From Bryobacterales bacterium (GTDB lineage Bacteria; Acidobacteriota; Terriglobia; Bryobacterales; Bryobacteraceae), in NCBI GenBank assembly GCA_016713735.1, contig JADJOP010000002.1:186001-250000 (forward strand): a stretch of DNA of 64,000 nt, read 5' to 3'. Below are positions 16,753-25,827 of the stretch, one piece after another. The notes under the pieces were generated by a model. That model was not told the DNA's origin. It was given only the letters and a program-made list of their open reading frames with translations, and did not search any database. Both the position numbers and the translations under genes were made by a program. Within the stretch, counting starts at the first letter, position 1, and each line of letters starts with the position of its first letter.

Positions 16753-17800
16753 CGCCGTCCTTCACTATGTACTCCTTGCCCTCCAGCCGCAACAGCGTGC
16801 TCCCCCGCAGCCCCGAATACCCGCCCGCATCCACCAGGTCCTTCCAATTCACAACCTCGGCCCGGATGAACTTCTTCTCAAAGTCCGAGTGAATCGCCCC
16901 CGCCGCATTCACCGCCTTCGAATGCACCGGAATCGTCCACGCCCTCACCTCCGTCTCGCCCGCCGTCAGAAAGCTCATCAGCCCCAACAGCGCATAGGTC
17001 GACGTGATGATCCGCTGCAACCCCGACTCCTTAATCCCATACGTCCCCATGAACTCCGCCGCCGCCTCGGCATCCAGCTCCGACAGCTCCGCCTCCACCT
17101 TCCCGCACACCGCCGTCGCCTCCATGTGCGCCCGCCCGGCCAGCGTCTTCTCGCGAAACTCCGCCTCCACCTCGTGCAGCCGCCCCGCGTCTCCCTCGCC
17201 CACGTTCAGCACGCACAACATCGGCTTCCGCGACAGAAACTGAAACCCGCGAATCCGCTTCTCATCGTCGGCGTCCAGCTCCATCTGCCGCAGCGCCTGG
17301 TTGTCCTCGAGCATCGCCTTGCACTTTTCCAGCAGCGCAAACTCGTGGTCCAGCTCCGGACTCTTGATCTTCTTGCGGTCCTTGTCCAGCCGCTCCATGC
17401 GCTTTTCCACCACCATGAGGTCGGAGAGGATCAGCTCCATCTCCACATCCTCCAGGTCGCGCACCGCGTCCACTGAGCCCTTCTCATGCGGCACCGTCGG
17501 GTCATCAAACGTCCGCAGCACATGCGCGAACGCATCCACCATGCGCAAACTCGCCAGGTAGCTCGGCTCCCGCAGCGCCTCTTTCGAAATCGCCGGAAAG
17601 TCCAGATACTCCACCGTCGCGTGCGTCACCTTCGGCGGCTCAAACACCTTCGCCAGCGCCTCCAGCCGCGCATCCGGCACCTTCGCCACGCCAATGCGCG
17701 CCTCCAGCGTACCCACGCGCGAGGCCTCGTGTACGCCCGTCAGAATCGTGAACAGGCTCGTCTTGCCCGCCATCGGCAGGCCAACAATTGCGGTTTTCAT
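16727..17800 (-). CDS. YchF/Obg-like ATPase with altered nucleotide-binding motifs
   Basis: 357 residues. The overall plan is that of YchF, a conserved ribosome-associated P-loop ATPase: N-terminal P-loop domain, a helical coiled-coil middle (LMVVEKRMERLDKDRKK) and a C-terminal TGS domain (EVRAWTIPVHSKAVNAAG, SDFEKKFIRAEVVNW, LEGKEYIVKDGDVLVI). The nucleotide-binding motifs differ. The P-loop is GLPMAGKTS (7-15) instead of GLPNVGKST, and the switch II segment that normally reads DIAGLVKGASKGEGLG is reduced to DFPAISKEALREPS. The NxxE-type base-recognition motif remains as NVGE. It may be a diverged paralogue with changed nucleotide handling. It sits 4 bp downstream of the MoxR gene. Confidence 0.8.
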   Translation of the reverse strand: MKTAIVGLPMAGKTSLFTILTGVHEASRVGTLEARIGVAKVPDARLEALAKVFEPPKVTHATVEYLDFPAISKEALREPSYLASLRMVDAFAHVLRTFDDPTVPHEKGSVDAVRDLEDVEMELILSDLMVVEKRMERLDKDRKKIKSPELDHEFALLEKCKAMLEDNQALRQMELDADDEKRIRGFQFLSRKPMLCVLNVGEGDAGRLHEVEAEFREKTLAGRAHMEATAVCGKVEAELSELDAEAAAEFMGTYGIKESGLQRIITSTYALLGLMSFLTAGETEVRAWTIPVHSKAVNAAGAIHSDFEKKFIRAEVVNWKDLVDAGGYSGLRGSTLLRLEGKEYIVKDGDVLVIRHS

Positions 17801-17803
17801 GAA

Positions 17804-18769
17804 TTAAAGGGGAACGTCTACTTCCGTGAGGATCTCTTCCAGTATCCTCGATGCGGCCACCGATGCGCGCTGCACCGGCGCATACCGCGTGTTCACCACC
17901 AACCGGTGCGCAAACGCCGGCAACACCAGCCGCTTCACGTCATCCGGAATCGCATACTCCCGCCCTTCCACCATCGCCAGCGCCTGCGTCGCCCGGTACA
18001 GCGCCTGCGCCCCCCTCGGACTCACCCCCAGCGCCAACCCCTCATGCTTCCGCGTCCGCTCCACAATCGCCAGCATGTAATCCACCAGCGCATCATCCAC
18101 CCTCACCTGCCCCGCCGTCTCCTGCAGCCGCAAGATCTCCTCGGTCCCCATCACCACCGTGTGCACGCGCTCGTCCTGCGAGAGCGCCCCGCGCACAATC
18201 TCCCGCTCGCTCTCCCAATCCGGATACCCAATATGCAGCCGCAGCAAAAACCGGTCCAACTGCGACTCCGGCAGCGGATACGTCCCGTGATGCTCCACCG
18301 GATTCTGCGTCGCAATCACCATGAACGGCGGCTCCAACCGGTGTGACCGCCCATCCACGGTCACCTGCAACTCGTTCATCGCCTCCAGCAGCGCGCTCTG
18401 CGTCTTCGGCGTCGTCCGGTTGATCTCATCGGCCAGCAAAAAGTTCGTGAACACCGGCCCCGGCTTAAACTCAAACTGCCCCGTCTGCGCCGAATAGACC
18501 GTCACCCCCACCACATCGCTCGGCAGCATGTCCGCCGTGAACTGCAGCCTGTGGAACCGCCCCCCCACACACCGCGCCAGCGCCTGCGCCAGCGTCGTCT
18601 TGCCCACCCCCGGAACATCCTCCAACAACAAATGCCCCCGCGCCAGCAGGCACACAATCGACAGCCGCACCAGCTCCGGTTTGCCCTTCAGTGATTCTTC
18701 GAGAGCGGCTTCCAAGTCCCTCAGCCGGGCCGTGGAAACAGGCGCTTCCACTATGTGCCGCTCGTGCAT
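17804..18769 (-). CDS. MoxR family AAA+ ATPase
   Basis: 321 residues. Walker A VPGVGKTT (52-59) and Walker B LLADEIN are intact, with the MoxR signature LQFTADMLPSD, the sensor FMVIATQNPVEH and the arginine-containing PESQLDRFLLR. MoxR ATPases act as chaperones that activate partners, usually with a von Willebrand (DUF58/VWA) protein encoded next door; no such partner is visible here, the next gene being a YchF-like ATPase 4 bp downstream. Start ATG 18769 gives a full-length family member. Cytoplasmic. Confidence 0.88.
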   Translation of the reverse strand: MHERHIVEAPVSTARLRDLEAALEESLKGKPELVRLSIVCLLARGHLLLEDVPGVGKTTLAQALARCVGGRFHRLQFTADMLPSDVVGVTVYSAQTGQFEFKPGPVFTNFLLADEINRTTPKTQSALLEAMNELQVTVDGRSHRLEPPFMVIATQNPVEHHGTYPLPESQLDRFLLRLHIGYPDWESEREIVRGALSQDERVHTVVMGTEEILRLQETAGQVRVDDALVDYMLAIVERTRKHEGLALGVSPRGAQALYRATQALAMVEGREYAIPDDVKRLVLPAFAHRLVVNTRYAPVQRASVAASRILEEILTEVDVPL

Positions 18770-18859
18770 GATATCTGTATCTTACCGGATTCCCCCGCGT
18801 TCACCCTCGGGCTTTCGCCTGATTCCCCACCCCCGTCATCTGCCTCACACTGGACCTGC

Positions 18860-19071
18860 ATGCTCCAGATCTATCTGCCGCTCCTCATCAGCGCCGCCCT
18901 CTTCTTGTTCTTCCTCACCTCCGCTTCCTCGGCGAACGCAACCGCCCCAACCGCCGCCCCGCCACCTGGTCCCGCCGCGCCAAACTCGCCCGCATCCTCA
19001 TCGGCGCCGCCATCGCCCTCTACGCCATCACCCGCAACCTCGACAACCTCAGCGCCAACATCGGACCGTAG
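18860..19071 (+). pseudogene. Small membrane protein, probably frameshifted
   Basis: ATG 18860 begins a hydrophobic helix (MLQIYLPLLISAALFLF). In that frame the sequence then becomes Ala/Pro/Ser-rich nonsense, but one frame over it continues as LPHLRFLGERNRPN, a basic stretch and a second hydrophobic helix (LARILIGAAIALYAITRNL) ending at TAG 19071. Joining the two with one base change near 18900 would give a protein of about 70 residues with two membrane helices. No ribosome site is evident. The reading is plausible but unproven; the alternative is non-coding sequence. Confidence 0.35.
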
Positions 19072-19104
19072 ACTCCCTAACCCCCCGCCCCAAACCAGCC
19101 CCGC

Positions 19105-19351
19105 TCACCCCTCCGCTTTCCGCTGCTTCTTCTTTTTCGCCGCCTCCCGTTGCTTCAATAGCTTGTTCCAGCCGGCACCTGTGGGCTGATCGCGGGTGTG
19201 GTGCTGAATCGGTTCCCAGAACTCAGCGATGCCCGGTCACCCGAGTTTGATCTGGGTGCCTTCCTGCCATACGCTTTCCTCACCATCGGTACAACGGCCT
19301 CAGCCTCGCCCAGCGCTCCAGGTAGAGCGCAGGCTCGTCAAGATTCGCCAT
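19105..19351 (-). pseudogene. Remnant of a small gene, two frame changes
   Basis: On the minus strand, GGAGGAGG immediately precedes ATG 19351, which encodes MANLDEPALYLERWARL before a stop. A second frame then offers GEESVWQEGTQIKLG, and a third PGIAEFWEPIQHHTRDQPTG, ending in a lysine-rich tail (REAAKKKKQRKAEG) with TGA at 19105. Read together they give a coherent small protein of about 80 residues, needing two frame changes. The 19072-19514 interval holds nothing else that I can support. Confidence 0.35.
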
Positions 19352-19514
19352 CGCCTCCTCCGTGTCGCCCCTCTGACTGACACCCCTTCAACTCAGGGCA
19401 CCAGCCATATAGCCATGCTCATCCGCTCAATCACGCCGGCTTTCGGCCCATACATCTCCAGGTTAATCCTCGGCGCTACACGTCACCACCTGCCGCTGTC
19501 TCGCCGCACTCCCC

Positions 19515-20918
19515 TCACCGCATCTCCACCGGCCACGCATACTCACTCCTCCCCGCCCCCGCATCCACCGGCCCCGCCGGCAACCCCTTCTGCCACTCCA
19601 GCGCCTTATTCCGCAACCGCTCCACCACCTTCGGATATCGCCCCGCCAGATTCGTCATCTCACTCGGGTCCTTCGGCACCCGATACAGCTCCACCCGCGA
19701 CCCATCCGGATTCAACAACAACTTCCACTCCCCCTCCCTCACCGCCAGCATCGGACTCATATCCAACACATGCCCATACACCGGAAACCGGTTCTCCCAC
19801 AGCAGCGCCCCCCGCCGCGCCCGCCGCTTGCCCGCCAGCATGTCCGACACATCCTCCCCATCCAAACCCTCCGGCGTCCTCGCCCCCGCCGCCGCGCACA
19901 CCGTCGGCAACAAATCCACCGCCCCCAACACACTCTCGTTATCCACCGCCCCCGCCCGCGTCCTCCCCGGCCACCGCACCATCAGCGGCGACCGGATCCC
20001 GCCCTCATACAAACTCCGCTTCAACCCCCGAAACGGCCCCGCCGACGCCGCCCCGCCATAGTGCGACGTGAACGGAATCAACCCCGTCTCCGGACCGTTA
20101 TCGCTCGCAAACACCACCATCGTGTTCTCCGCCAGCCCCAACCGGTCCAGCGCCTCCAGCATCCGCCCAATCTGCCGGTCCATCTCCGTCAGCACGCCAT
20201 AGTAGACCTCAAACGCCCCCTTGTTCTGTCCCCACCGCGGCGACAGCCCCTTGTAGGGCGCCATCATCTCCTCGGTCGGCTGCAGCGGCGAGTGCGGATC
20301 ATACAACCACGCCTGCGCCAGAAACGGCCGCTCACGGTTCTCTTCCATAAATCGGATCGTTTCCTCCGCAATCCGCTCGCTCGACTTCACCCGTCCGCCC
20401 GGCCCGCCTAAACACGCATCGTACCGGTCAATCCCATACGCCTCCGGCTTCGGCGCCGCCGGACCACTCGACAAGTGCCACTTCCCGAAGTGCCCCGTCG
20501 CGTACCCCGCCTCGCGCAACACCCGCGGCAGCGTCGGCAGCGCCGGATCCAGCGAATCCCGCACGCCGTGCTTCTGGTTCTGCTCCGGCGTCGCCAGGTA
20601 ATCGTGAATCCCCAACTCGCTCGGAAACCGCCCCGTCATGAACCCCGCCCGGCTCGGCGAACACACCGCCGAAGCCACGTAAAACTGCGTGAACCGCGTC
20701 CCCTCCCGCGCCAGCCGGTCCAGATGCGGCGTCTTCAACTCGCCCCGGATCAACCATCCCCCATGCGCCACCACGTTGCGATGGCCAAAGGCGGGCAGAT
20801 CCCCCCACCCCAGGTCGTCGCACAGGATGAAGAGGATGTTCGGCCTCCGCGCCTGCTGCGCCAGCAGCGGCCATCCCGCCGCGCCCAAACCAAGCCGCAA
20901 GAAATCCTGCCGTGTCAT
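19515..20918 (-). CDS. Secreted sulfatase (arylsulfatase A-like)
   Basis: 467 residues. A short leader (FLRLGLGAAGWPLLAQQA) precedes the sulfatase N-terminus RPNILFILCDDLGWGD, whose aspartates bind calcium. The formylglycine motif is CSPSR (86-90), Cys type, followed by AGFMTGR; further conserved pieces are HFGKWHL, the DPHSPLQPT region and ASDNGPE. The C-terminal domain (LAVREGEWKLLLNPDGSRVELY, then PSEMTNLAG) is typical of formylglycine-dependent sulfatases. It should hydrolyse sulfate esters, perhaps on sulfated polysaccharides, after activation by a formylglycine-generating enzyme encoded elsewhere. It stands alone on its strand. Confidence 0.9.
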   Translation of the reverse strand: MTRQDFLRLGLGAAGWPLLAQQARRPNILFILCDDLGWGDLPAFGHRNVVAHGGWLIRGELKTPHLDRLAREGTRFTQFYVASAVCSPSRAGFMTGRFPSELGIHDYLATPEQNQKHGVRDSLDPALPTLPRVLREAGYATGHFGKWHLSSGPAAPKPEAYGIDRYDACLGGPGGRVKSSERIAEETIRFMEENRERPFLAQAWLYDPHSPLQPTEEMMAPYKGLSPRWGQNKGAFEVYYGVLTEMDRQIGRMLEALDRLGLAENTMVVFASDNGPETGLIPFTSHYGGAASAGPFRGLKRSLYEGGIRSPLMVRWPGRTRAGAVDNESVLGAVDLLPTVCAAAGARTPEGLDGEDVSDMLAGKRRARRGALLWENRFPVYGHVLDMSPMLAVREGEWKLLLNPDGSRVELYRVPKDPSEMTNLAGRYPKVVERLRNKALEWQKGLPAGPVDAGAGRSEYAWPVEMR

Positions 20919-20993
20919 GTCACATAGTTCTATCGCAAACCGCGCCCCGCCACCCGCTCCTCACCCCACACCCCCTGCGTTATCCTGTTCCCT

Positions 20994-21740
20994 ATGCTCT
21001 CGCACGACCACGTCTCTCTCGTCACCGGCGCCGCCCTCGGCATCGGCGCGGGCATCGCCGAACTCTTCGCCCAACACGGCGCCCACGTCTACGTCCTCGA
21101 TATCGACGAAGCCGGAGCCCAGGCCAAGGCCGCGCAAATCAACGCCGCCGGCGGCTCCGCCCACGCCCTCAAGTGCGACGTCTCCAACCGTGCCGACTGC
21201 GAAGCCGCCATCAACGCCGCCATCGCCCGCTACGGCCACATCGACTCCCTCATCAACAACGCCGGCATCTACCCCCGCCGCCTCTTCCTCGAAACCACCG
21301 AAGCCGACTGGGACCGCATGCAATCCGTCAACGTCAAAAGCCTCATGCACCTCTGCCAGCTCGCCCTCCCCCACATGATCGCCCGCCGCTCCGGCAAAAT
21401 CGTCAACATCAGCTCCGTCACCGTCTGGATCGGCGTCGAAAAGCTCGTCCACTACGTCACCTCCAAAGGCGCCGTCCTCGGCTTCACCCGCTCGCTCGCC
21501 CGCGAAATGGGCCGCCACAACGTCCACATCAACGCCGTCACCCCCGGCGCCATCAAAACCGAGGGCGAAGACGTCCACGCCAACCCCGACGACATCCGCG
21601 CCATCGTCGCCGATCAGTGCCTCGACCGCCGCATCCTCCCCGCCGACGTCGCCGCCGCCTGCCTCTTCCTCGCCAGCCCCTTGAGCGACGGCATGACCGG
21701 CCAAACCCTCAACGTCGACGGCGGCCTCTACCTCCACTAA
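20994..21740 (+). CDS. SDR family NAD(P)-dependent oxidoreductase
   Basis: 248 residues, a standard-length classical short-chain dehydrogenase. Cofactor motif TGAALGIG (12-19), acidic residue in VLDIDEAG suggesting NAD(H), NNAGIYPRR, active-site serine in VNISSVTVWIG and YVTSKGA giving the Tyr-x-x-x-Lys pair, then the C-terminal GQTLNVDGG. The substrate is unknown. No operon partner: sulfatase on the opposite strand upstream, and a 344-bp gap downstream. Confidence 0.88.
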   Translation: MLSHDHVSLVTGAALGIGAGIAELFAQHGAHVYVLDIDEAGAQAKAAQINAAGGSAHALKCDVSNRADCEAAINAAIARYGHIDSLINNAGIYPRRLFLETTEADWDRMQSVNVKSLMHLCQLALPHMIARRSGKIVNISSVTVWIGVEKLVHYVTSKGAVLGFTRSLAREMGRHNVHINAVTPGAIKTEGEDVHANPDDIRAIVADQCLDRRILPADVAAACLFLASPLSDGMTGQTLNVDGGLYLH

Positions 21741-22085
21741 CCGCCTCCTCCCGCCAAACCCGTCACCATCCTCCGCGCCCCATTCCCGCCAGCCCCACGC
21801 CATTCTGAGCCGCGCGCGTCAGCAAGCGGTTCCGATCACCTTCCCCAGCCCGCGAAGCCCGCCCCTCCCCTGCTCCCCTCTCCACTCTAGCCCTTACATC
21901 AAGAAAGTCCAGATTCACCCTCCCGCAGCGATTTTCCACACCCTCGCGCCTCCCCCTATGCGGGAATCCCCGTAGAACTTCGACCTCCACGCTTACACGG
22001 CGTACACGAAACACCTGAACACCCAGGGGTACTTTCAGCCCAACCAAAATAGGAGCATCGTGCGATTGCCCCATTTCCCCCACAA
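21741..22085. other. Intergenic region without recognisable gene
   Basis: A 345-bp gap between the SDR and the PAS-GGDEF-EAL gene. The first half is C-rich without a coherent reading frame. The last 150 bp are more balanced and probably hold the promoter of the downstream gene. A TAGGAG followed by GTG 22060 looks like a ribosome site and start, but that frame does not read as protein; a small indel there could join it to the frame used from 22086. Confidence 0.5.
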
Positions 22086-24615
22086 ATGTCTACTAGTGAC
22101 ATGGACCTGGAAGCAGTCACACCCGCAAGCCGTTCTCTGCTTGCTGGCCATGCCAACCTGCTCACCTTCTCCAGGCTCCAGGTCACCCTTCCCTTTCTTG
22201 CTCTCTCCTTCTTCGCCCTCTGCGCCAGTCAGGCCCTCGACGGCAACTTCAACTGGCTCAACCCACCGATTGCCTTGCCCTCGGCATCGCCGTCATCAGC
22301 TTTACCTTTTGGCTCCTCCTGAAAACGCGAGCCATCCAGCCCGACGCCGGCAACCGCCTCGCCCTCGTCATCGGCTTCCTCGTCCTCAGCCACAGCCTCC
22401 TCAAGTTCTACGCCACCGCCGACACCAGCCAGTTCACCGTCCTCTGCCTGCTCCTGCTCGGCAGCTCCTGGGTCCTCACCACCTGGTTCGGCTGGCTCGC
22501 CGTCGTCGGCGTCCCCGCGGTCGGTGGCTGGCTCGTCGTCGGTTCCCTCTGCGGCTCCGGTTTCGAGTGCCTCAAGGGCGGCATCCTCCTCGGCTGCGTC
22601 GGCGTCGCCTCCGCCGTCGCTCTCTATCTGCGCCTCCGCCTCTATAACCAGGGCTGGCTCCGCTCCTCTGCCATACAGGCCGCCACCGATCCCGGCGCCC
22701 TCCACCTCGAACGCCTCCAGCTCGCCGTCGACGCTACCCAGGATGGCCTCTGGTATTGGGACCTCCAGGCCAACACCTTCCAGTTCTCCACCTCCTGGGC
22801 CAAACTCCTCGGCTACTCCCCTGAGGAACTCTCCACCCATCCCGACGAATGGCTCGACCGCGTCCACCCCGGCTACCTCGCCATCCTCCAATCCAGGATT
22901 GGCGATCATTTGCTCGGAAATTCGGAACAGATCCAAAGCGAACACCGCCTCCGCTGCAAAGACAACTCCTACCTCTGGGTCTCCACCCGCGCCACCGCCA
23001 TCCGCGACGCCGCCGGCAAACCCATCGCCCTCGCCGGCTCCCACCGCGACATCTCCTCCGTCATCGAGGTCGAAAGCCGCGAAATCAACGACGCCTTCTC
23101 TGACCGCCTCACCAAGCTCCCCAACCGCGACTTCCTCATCGCCCGCCTCGAACGCCTCATGGCCCAAAAGCGGCAAAAGGGCCCGCCATGCCCCTGTTCG
23201 CCCTCATGTTCCTCGACCTCGACCGCTTCAAAATCGTCAACGACTCCATGGGCCACCTCGTCGGCGACCAGCTCCTCATCGCCGTCGCCGGTCGCCTCCG
23301 CAACTGCGCCCGCCCCAACGACATCGTCGCCCGCTTCGGCGGCGACGAGTTCGTCATCCTCCTCGAACGCATCCACGATAAGGATGAGGCCATGCGCGCC
23401 GGCTCGCGCATCCTCGGCGCCCTCTCCACCCCCTTCGACATCAATGGCAACGAAGTCATCAGCGGAGGCTCCCTCGGCCTCGTCCTGAGCGATGAGCCAG
23501 CCGCCAACGTCCAGGACCTCCTCCGCTTCGCCGACATGGCCATGTACCAGGCCAAAAGCCAGCGCAAAGGCACCCTCGAGGTCTACCACCAGGGACTCAA
23601 CGACTCGGTCACCCGCGCCTGCACCCTCCAGAACGACCTCGCCCGCGCCATGCTCCGCAACCAGCTCCTGCTCTACTTCCAGCCCGTCGTCTGCACCGGC
23701 TCCGGCCGCATCCTCGGCGCCGAAGCCCTCCTCCGCTGGAACCGTTCCTCCCATGAACTCGTCAGCGCCGGCGACTTCGTCCCCATGGCCGAGGAAATGG
23801 GCATCATCGACGAAATCGGCGACTGGGTCCTCCGCAACGCCTGTAACCAGAACCTCGCATGGCAGCGCCTCGGCCTACCCCCCGTCCGCGTCGCCGTCAA
23901 CCTCTCCGCACGCCAACTCCAGCACAAGGATTTCCCCCATCGCGTCGCCGCCATCCTCCAGGAAACCGGACTCGACCCCCGCTGGCTCGAACTCGAACTC
24001 ACCGAAACGGCCCTCATGAACAACCTCGACCAGGCCCCCGCCATCCTCTCCCAAATCGTCTCCCAGGGCATCCGCGTCTCCATCGACGACTTCGGCACCG
24101 GCTACTCCTCCCTCAACTACCTCCGCCACTTCGACTTCCAAACCCTCAAAATCGACCGCAGCTTCGTCTCCGACATCACCACCGACCCCAAGGCCGCCGC
24201 CATCACCAAGGGCGTCATCACCATGGCCCACAACCTCCGCCTCTCCGTCATCGCCGAAGGCGTCGAACGCAGCGACCAGCGCCGCTTCCTCGCCGCCGAA
24301 AACTGCGACCAGGTCCAGGGCTACCTCGCCAGCCGCCCCGTCCCCCCACTCCAACTCCAGGAACTCCTCCGCGGCGGCTCCATCCCCCACTCCCCCGGCC
24401 AGTTCGGCTGGCACGGCTCCCTCGAACCCCTCACCTCCAACCAGTTCCTCAACCTCGAACGCGCCCTCGACCCCCACGCCCCCGCTCCCCACCCCACCCA
24501 TCCCGCCCTCACCGACCTCTCCCTCCTCGCCACCCCACCCGCCGGCCCCGCCCGTCTTCCTCTCCTCCCTCACTCCCCCCGCCCCCACCAGCCCCTCATC
24601 ATCACCGGCCGCTAA
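22086..24615 (+). pseudogene. Membrane PAS-GGDEF-EAL cyclic-di-GMP protein, two frameshifts
   Basis: The gene reads as one protein only if two single-base deletions are allowed. From ATG 22086 the first frame gives an N-terminal hydrophobic segment (LPFLALSFFALCASQAL). Near 22262 it must shift to a frame that continues with several membrane helices (LALGIAVISFTFWLLLK, LALVIGFLVLSHSLL) and a PAS domain (AVDATQDGLWYWDLQ to WVSTRATAIRD, SHRDIS). Near 23187 it shifts again into a GGDEF domain with intact RFGGDEFVILL and an EAL domain with GAEALLRW, DDFGTGYSS, KIDRSF and IAEGVE. Both sites are C runs one base short. If whole, it senses an input through membrane helices and PAS and makes and/or degrades c-di-GMP. 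The last 60 residues are proline-rich and low complexity. Confidence 0.75.
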
Positions 24616-25040
24616 CCAAACTTCCCCTTCCCCCCGTCACCCTGTTGCTCTTTCTTCCCCCACCGCCCCCCTGCCCCATTTTTGACAAGCCCAATCTTTT
24701 GAAACCAAAGGGTCCCCCCCTCCCCAGTCCCAAATCCCCCGCCCCACCCCCGCCCCCGCCTCTCCCCCCACCCATCCCGCCAGCCACCATCCCACCACCC
24801 CGATCCCACCGCCGTCGGCCCACCACCCCCACCAGCCCGCCACCCCGCCCGTCACCCCCCCAACGCCACCACCCCATCCCCCCCCCGCCCCTCACCCCCG
24901 CCCATCACGCCACCCCCCCCTCCCGCCCCCCGGCCCGTCCCCCCGGCCCGCCCGCCTCCCTCGCCCATCTCGTCTGCCCCGCCCCTCCCGGCTCCCCAAC
25001 CCCCCCCGCGCACGCATCTCCCTCACCCCGCCCCACCACG
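24616..25040. other. C-tract-rich intergenic region
   Basis: About 425 bp almost devoid of G on the + strand, made of many runs of 4 to 9 C separated by A or T, with only a short AT-richer island near 24680-24712. No coherent protein is encoded in any frame. The complementary strand is therefore rich in G runs and could form G-quadruplexes, the + strand i-motifs. It separates the PAS-GGDEF-EAL gene from the secG promoter. Confidence 0.7.
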
Positions 25041-25044
25041 CCCG

Positions 25045-25073
25045 TTGCGGCAACGCCCCTCTCCCCCTATAAT
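25045..25073 (+). promoter_or_regulatory. Sigma70-type promoter for secG (and possibly tRNA-Leu)
   Basis: TTGCGG (25045-25050), a 17-bp spacer and a perfect TATAAT (25068-25073). Transcription would start near 25080, about 60 bases before the secG ATG. Because secG ends 16 bp before tRNA-Leu and a terminator follows the tRNA, the two genes may share this transcript. Confidence 0.65.
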
Positions 25074-25140
25074 AGAAAGGTTGGCCCTGTAACCCTACTG
25101 TTGTTCCTCAGCAGGGGGCGTGGCCTCGGGCAGGTTTTTC

Positions 25141-25554
25141 ATGGTTATTCTTTTGACGATCATCCACGTCATCGTGTGCCTCTTCCTGATCATCGTCGTG
25201 CTGCTGCAAAGCGGCAAGGCGGCCGATCTGGCCGGCGCCTTTGGCGGCATGGGTTCCCAGACGGCCTTCGGCCCGCGCGGCGCGGCCACCGTTCTTTCCA
25301 AGGCCACCACCGTGGCGGCGGCCCTCTTCATGGTGACTTCGCTGTCCCTGTCGATCATGGCCTCCCGCAACTCCGGTTCGGTCTCCACGGTCCTCGACAA
25401 GCCCGTCCAAACGCTGCCCACCCCGAAGGACCCCAACGCCGGTAAGCCCAGCGTCACCCTCTCCCCCGAGGGCGGCGGCAAGGGCGTCACCGTGCCCCTC
25501 CCCGAAGGCGCCCTCGACAAAAAGGGCGAAGCCAAGGGCGGCGAGAAGAAGTAA
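25141..25554 (+). CDS. secG: Preprotein translocase subunit SecG
   Basis: 137 residues from ATG 25141. Two transmembrane helices (LLTIIHVIVCLFLIIVVLLQ and TTVAAALFMVTSLSLSIMAS) flank the conserved cytoplasmic loop LLQSGKAADLAGAFGG and the GSQTAFGPRGA motif, as in SecG of the SecYEG channel. The C-terminal 50 residues are a Pro/Gly/Lys-rich tail longer than in many SecG proteins. A GTG at 25120 is in frame but its AGGGGG would be only one base away, so ATG is preferred. Preceded by a strong promoter and followed by tRNA-Leu, the common secG/tRNA-Leu neighbourhood. Confidence 0.92.
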   Translation: MVILLTIIHVIVCLFLIIVVLLQSGKAADLAGAFGGMGSQTAFGPRGAATVLSKATTVAAALFMVTSLSLSIMASRNSGSVSTVLDKPVQTLPTPKDPNAGKPSVTLSPEGGGKGVTVPLPEGALDKKGEAKGGEKK

Positions 25555-25570
25555 ACATGTTCACGACTTT

Positions 25571-25657
25571 GCGGAGATGGCGGAATTGGCAGACGCACTA
25601 GCTTGAGGTGCTAGCGGGAGCAATCTCGTGCAGGTTCAAGTCCTGTTCTCCGCACCA
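25571..25657 (+). tRNA. tRNA-Leu(GAG)
   Basis: Acceptor stem GCGGAGA (25571-25577) pairs with TCTCCGC (25647-25653), followed by A and encoded CCA. The anticodon stem CTAGC/GCTAG encloses loop TTGAGGT, giving anticodon GAG. A long variable arm (CGGGAGCAATCTCG region) marks a class II tRNA, and the T loop reads TTCAAGT. It is intact. A 101-bp stretch from its anticodon loop through its terminator is repeated at 26596. Confidence 0.96.
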
Positions 25658-25703
25658 TATCAAACAAAACCGGCCGTCCCTCGGGACGGCCGGTTCGTTT
25701 TTC
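25603..25703. repeat. Left 101-bp direct repeat (att-like) within tRNA-Leu
   Basis: Identical over 101 bp to 26596-26696. It begins at the anticodon loop (TTGAGG), runs through the variable and T arms, CCA and the terminator, and ends one C after the T run; the flanking bases differ at both ends. The extent and the tRNA position are typical of an integration core duplicated by a tyrosine recombinase. Confidence 0.93.
25668..25702 (+). terminator. Rho-independent terminator after tRNA-Leu
   Basis: AACCGGCCGTCCC pairs with GGGACGGCCGGTT (13 bp including the A-T base pairs) around a tight loop and is followed by CGTTTTT. It is close behind the tRNA CCA end. The same terminator recurs at 26661-26695 in the duplicated fragment. 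Confidence 0.9.
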
Positions 25704-25712
25704 CGGCAGTGT

Positions 25713-25731
25713 TGTCCTTGTTCTGTCCTTG
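25713..25731. repeat. Tandem TGTCCTTG sites, 11-bp period (candidate recombinase arm sites)
   Basis: TGTCCTTG occurs at 25713-25720 and 25724-25731, exactly 11 bp apart, ten bases beyond the left att-like repeat and inside the element. Helical-phase direct repeats beside an attachment core are typical of integrase or excisionase arm-type sites. The same period and a shared GTCC core occur in the tRNA-Pro element. Confidence 0.5.
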
Positions 25732-25827
25732 ATGCGCTGAACCTCGTTGTCTCGGTGGGCCTGAACCCTCCTTGCGACCTCGATCATGTCACGCTCAGCA
25801 CTTAACTGGTCAAGTGTTCCGGAACCT

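Noticed and set aside
22060..22647. A protein starting at GTG 22060 behind TAGGAG
   Set aside because: The translation in that frame lacks any domain while the frames used for the PAS-GGDEF-EAL protein read as membrane helices; the ribosome site may belong to that gene if a C-run indel lies just after it.
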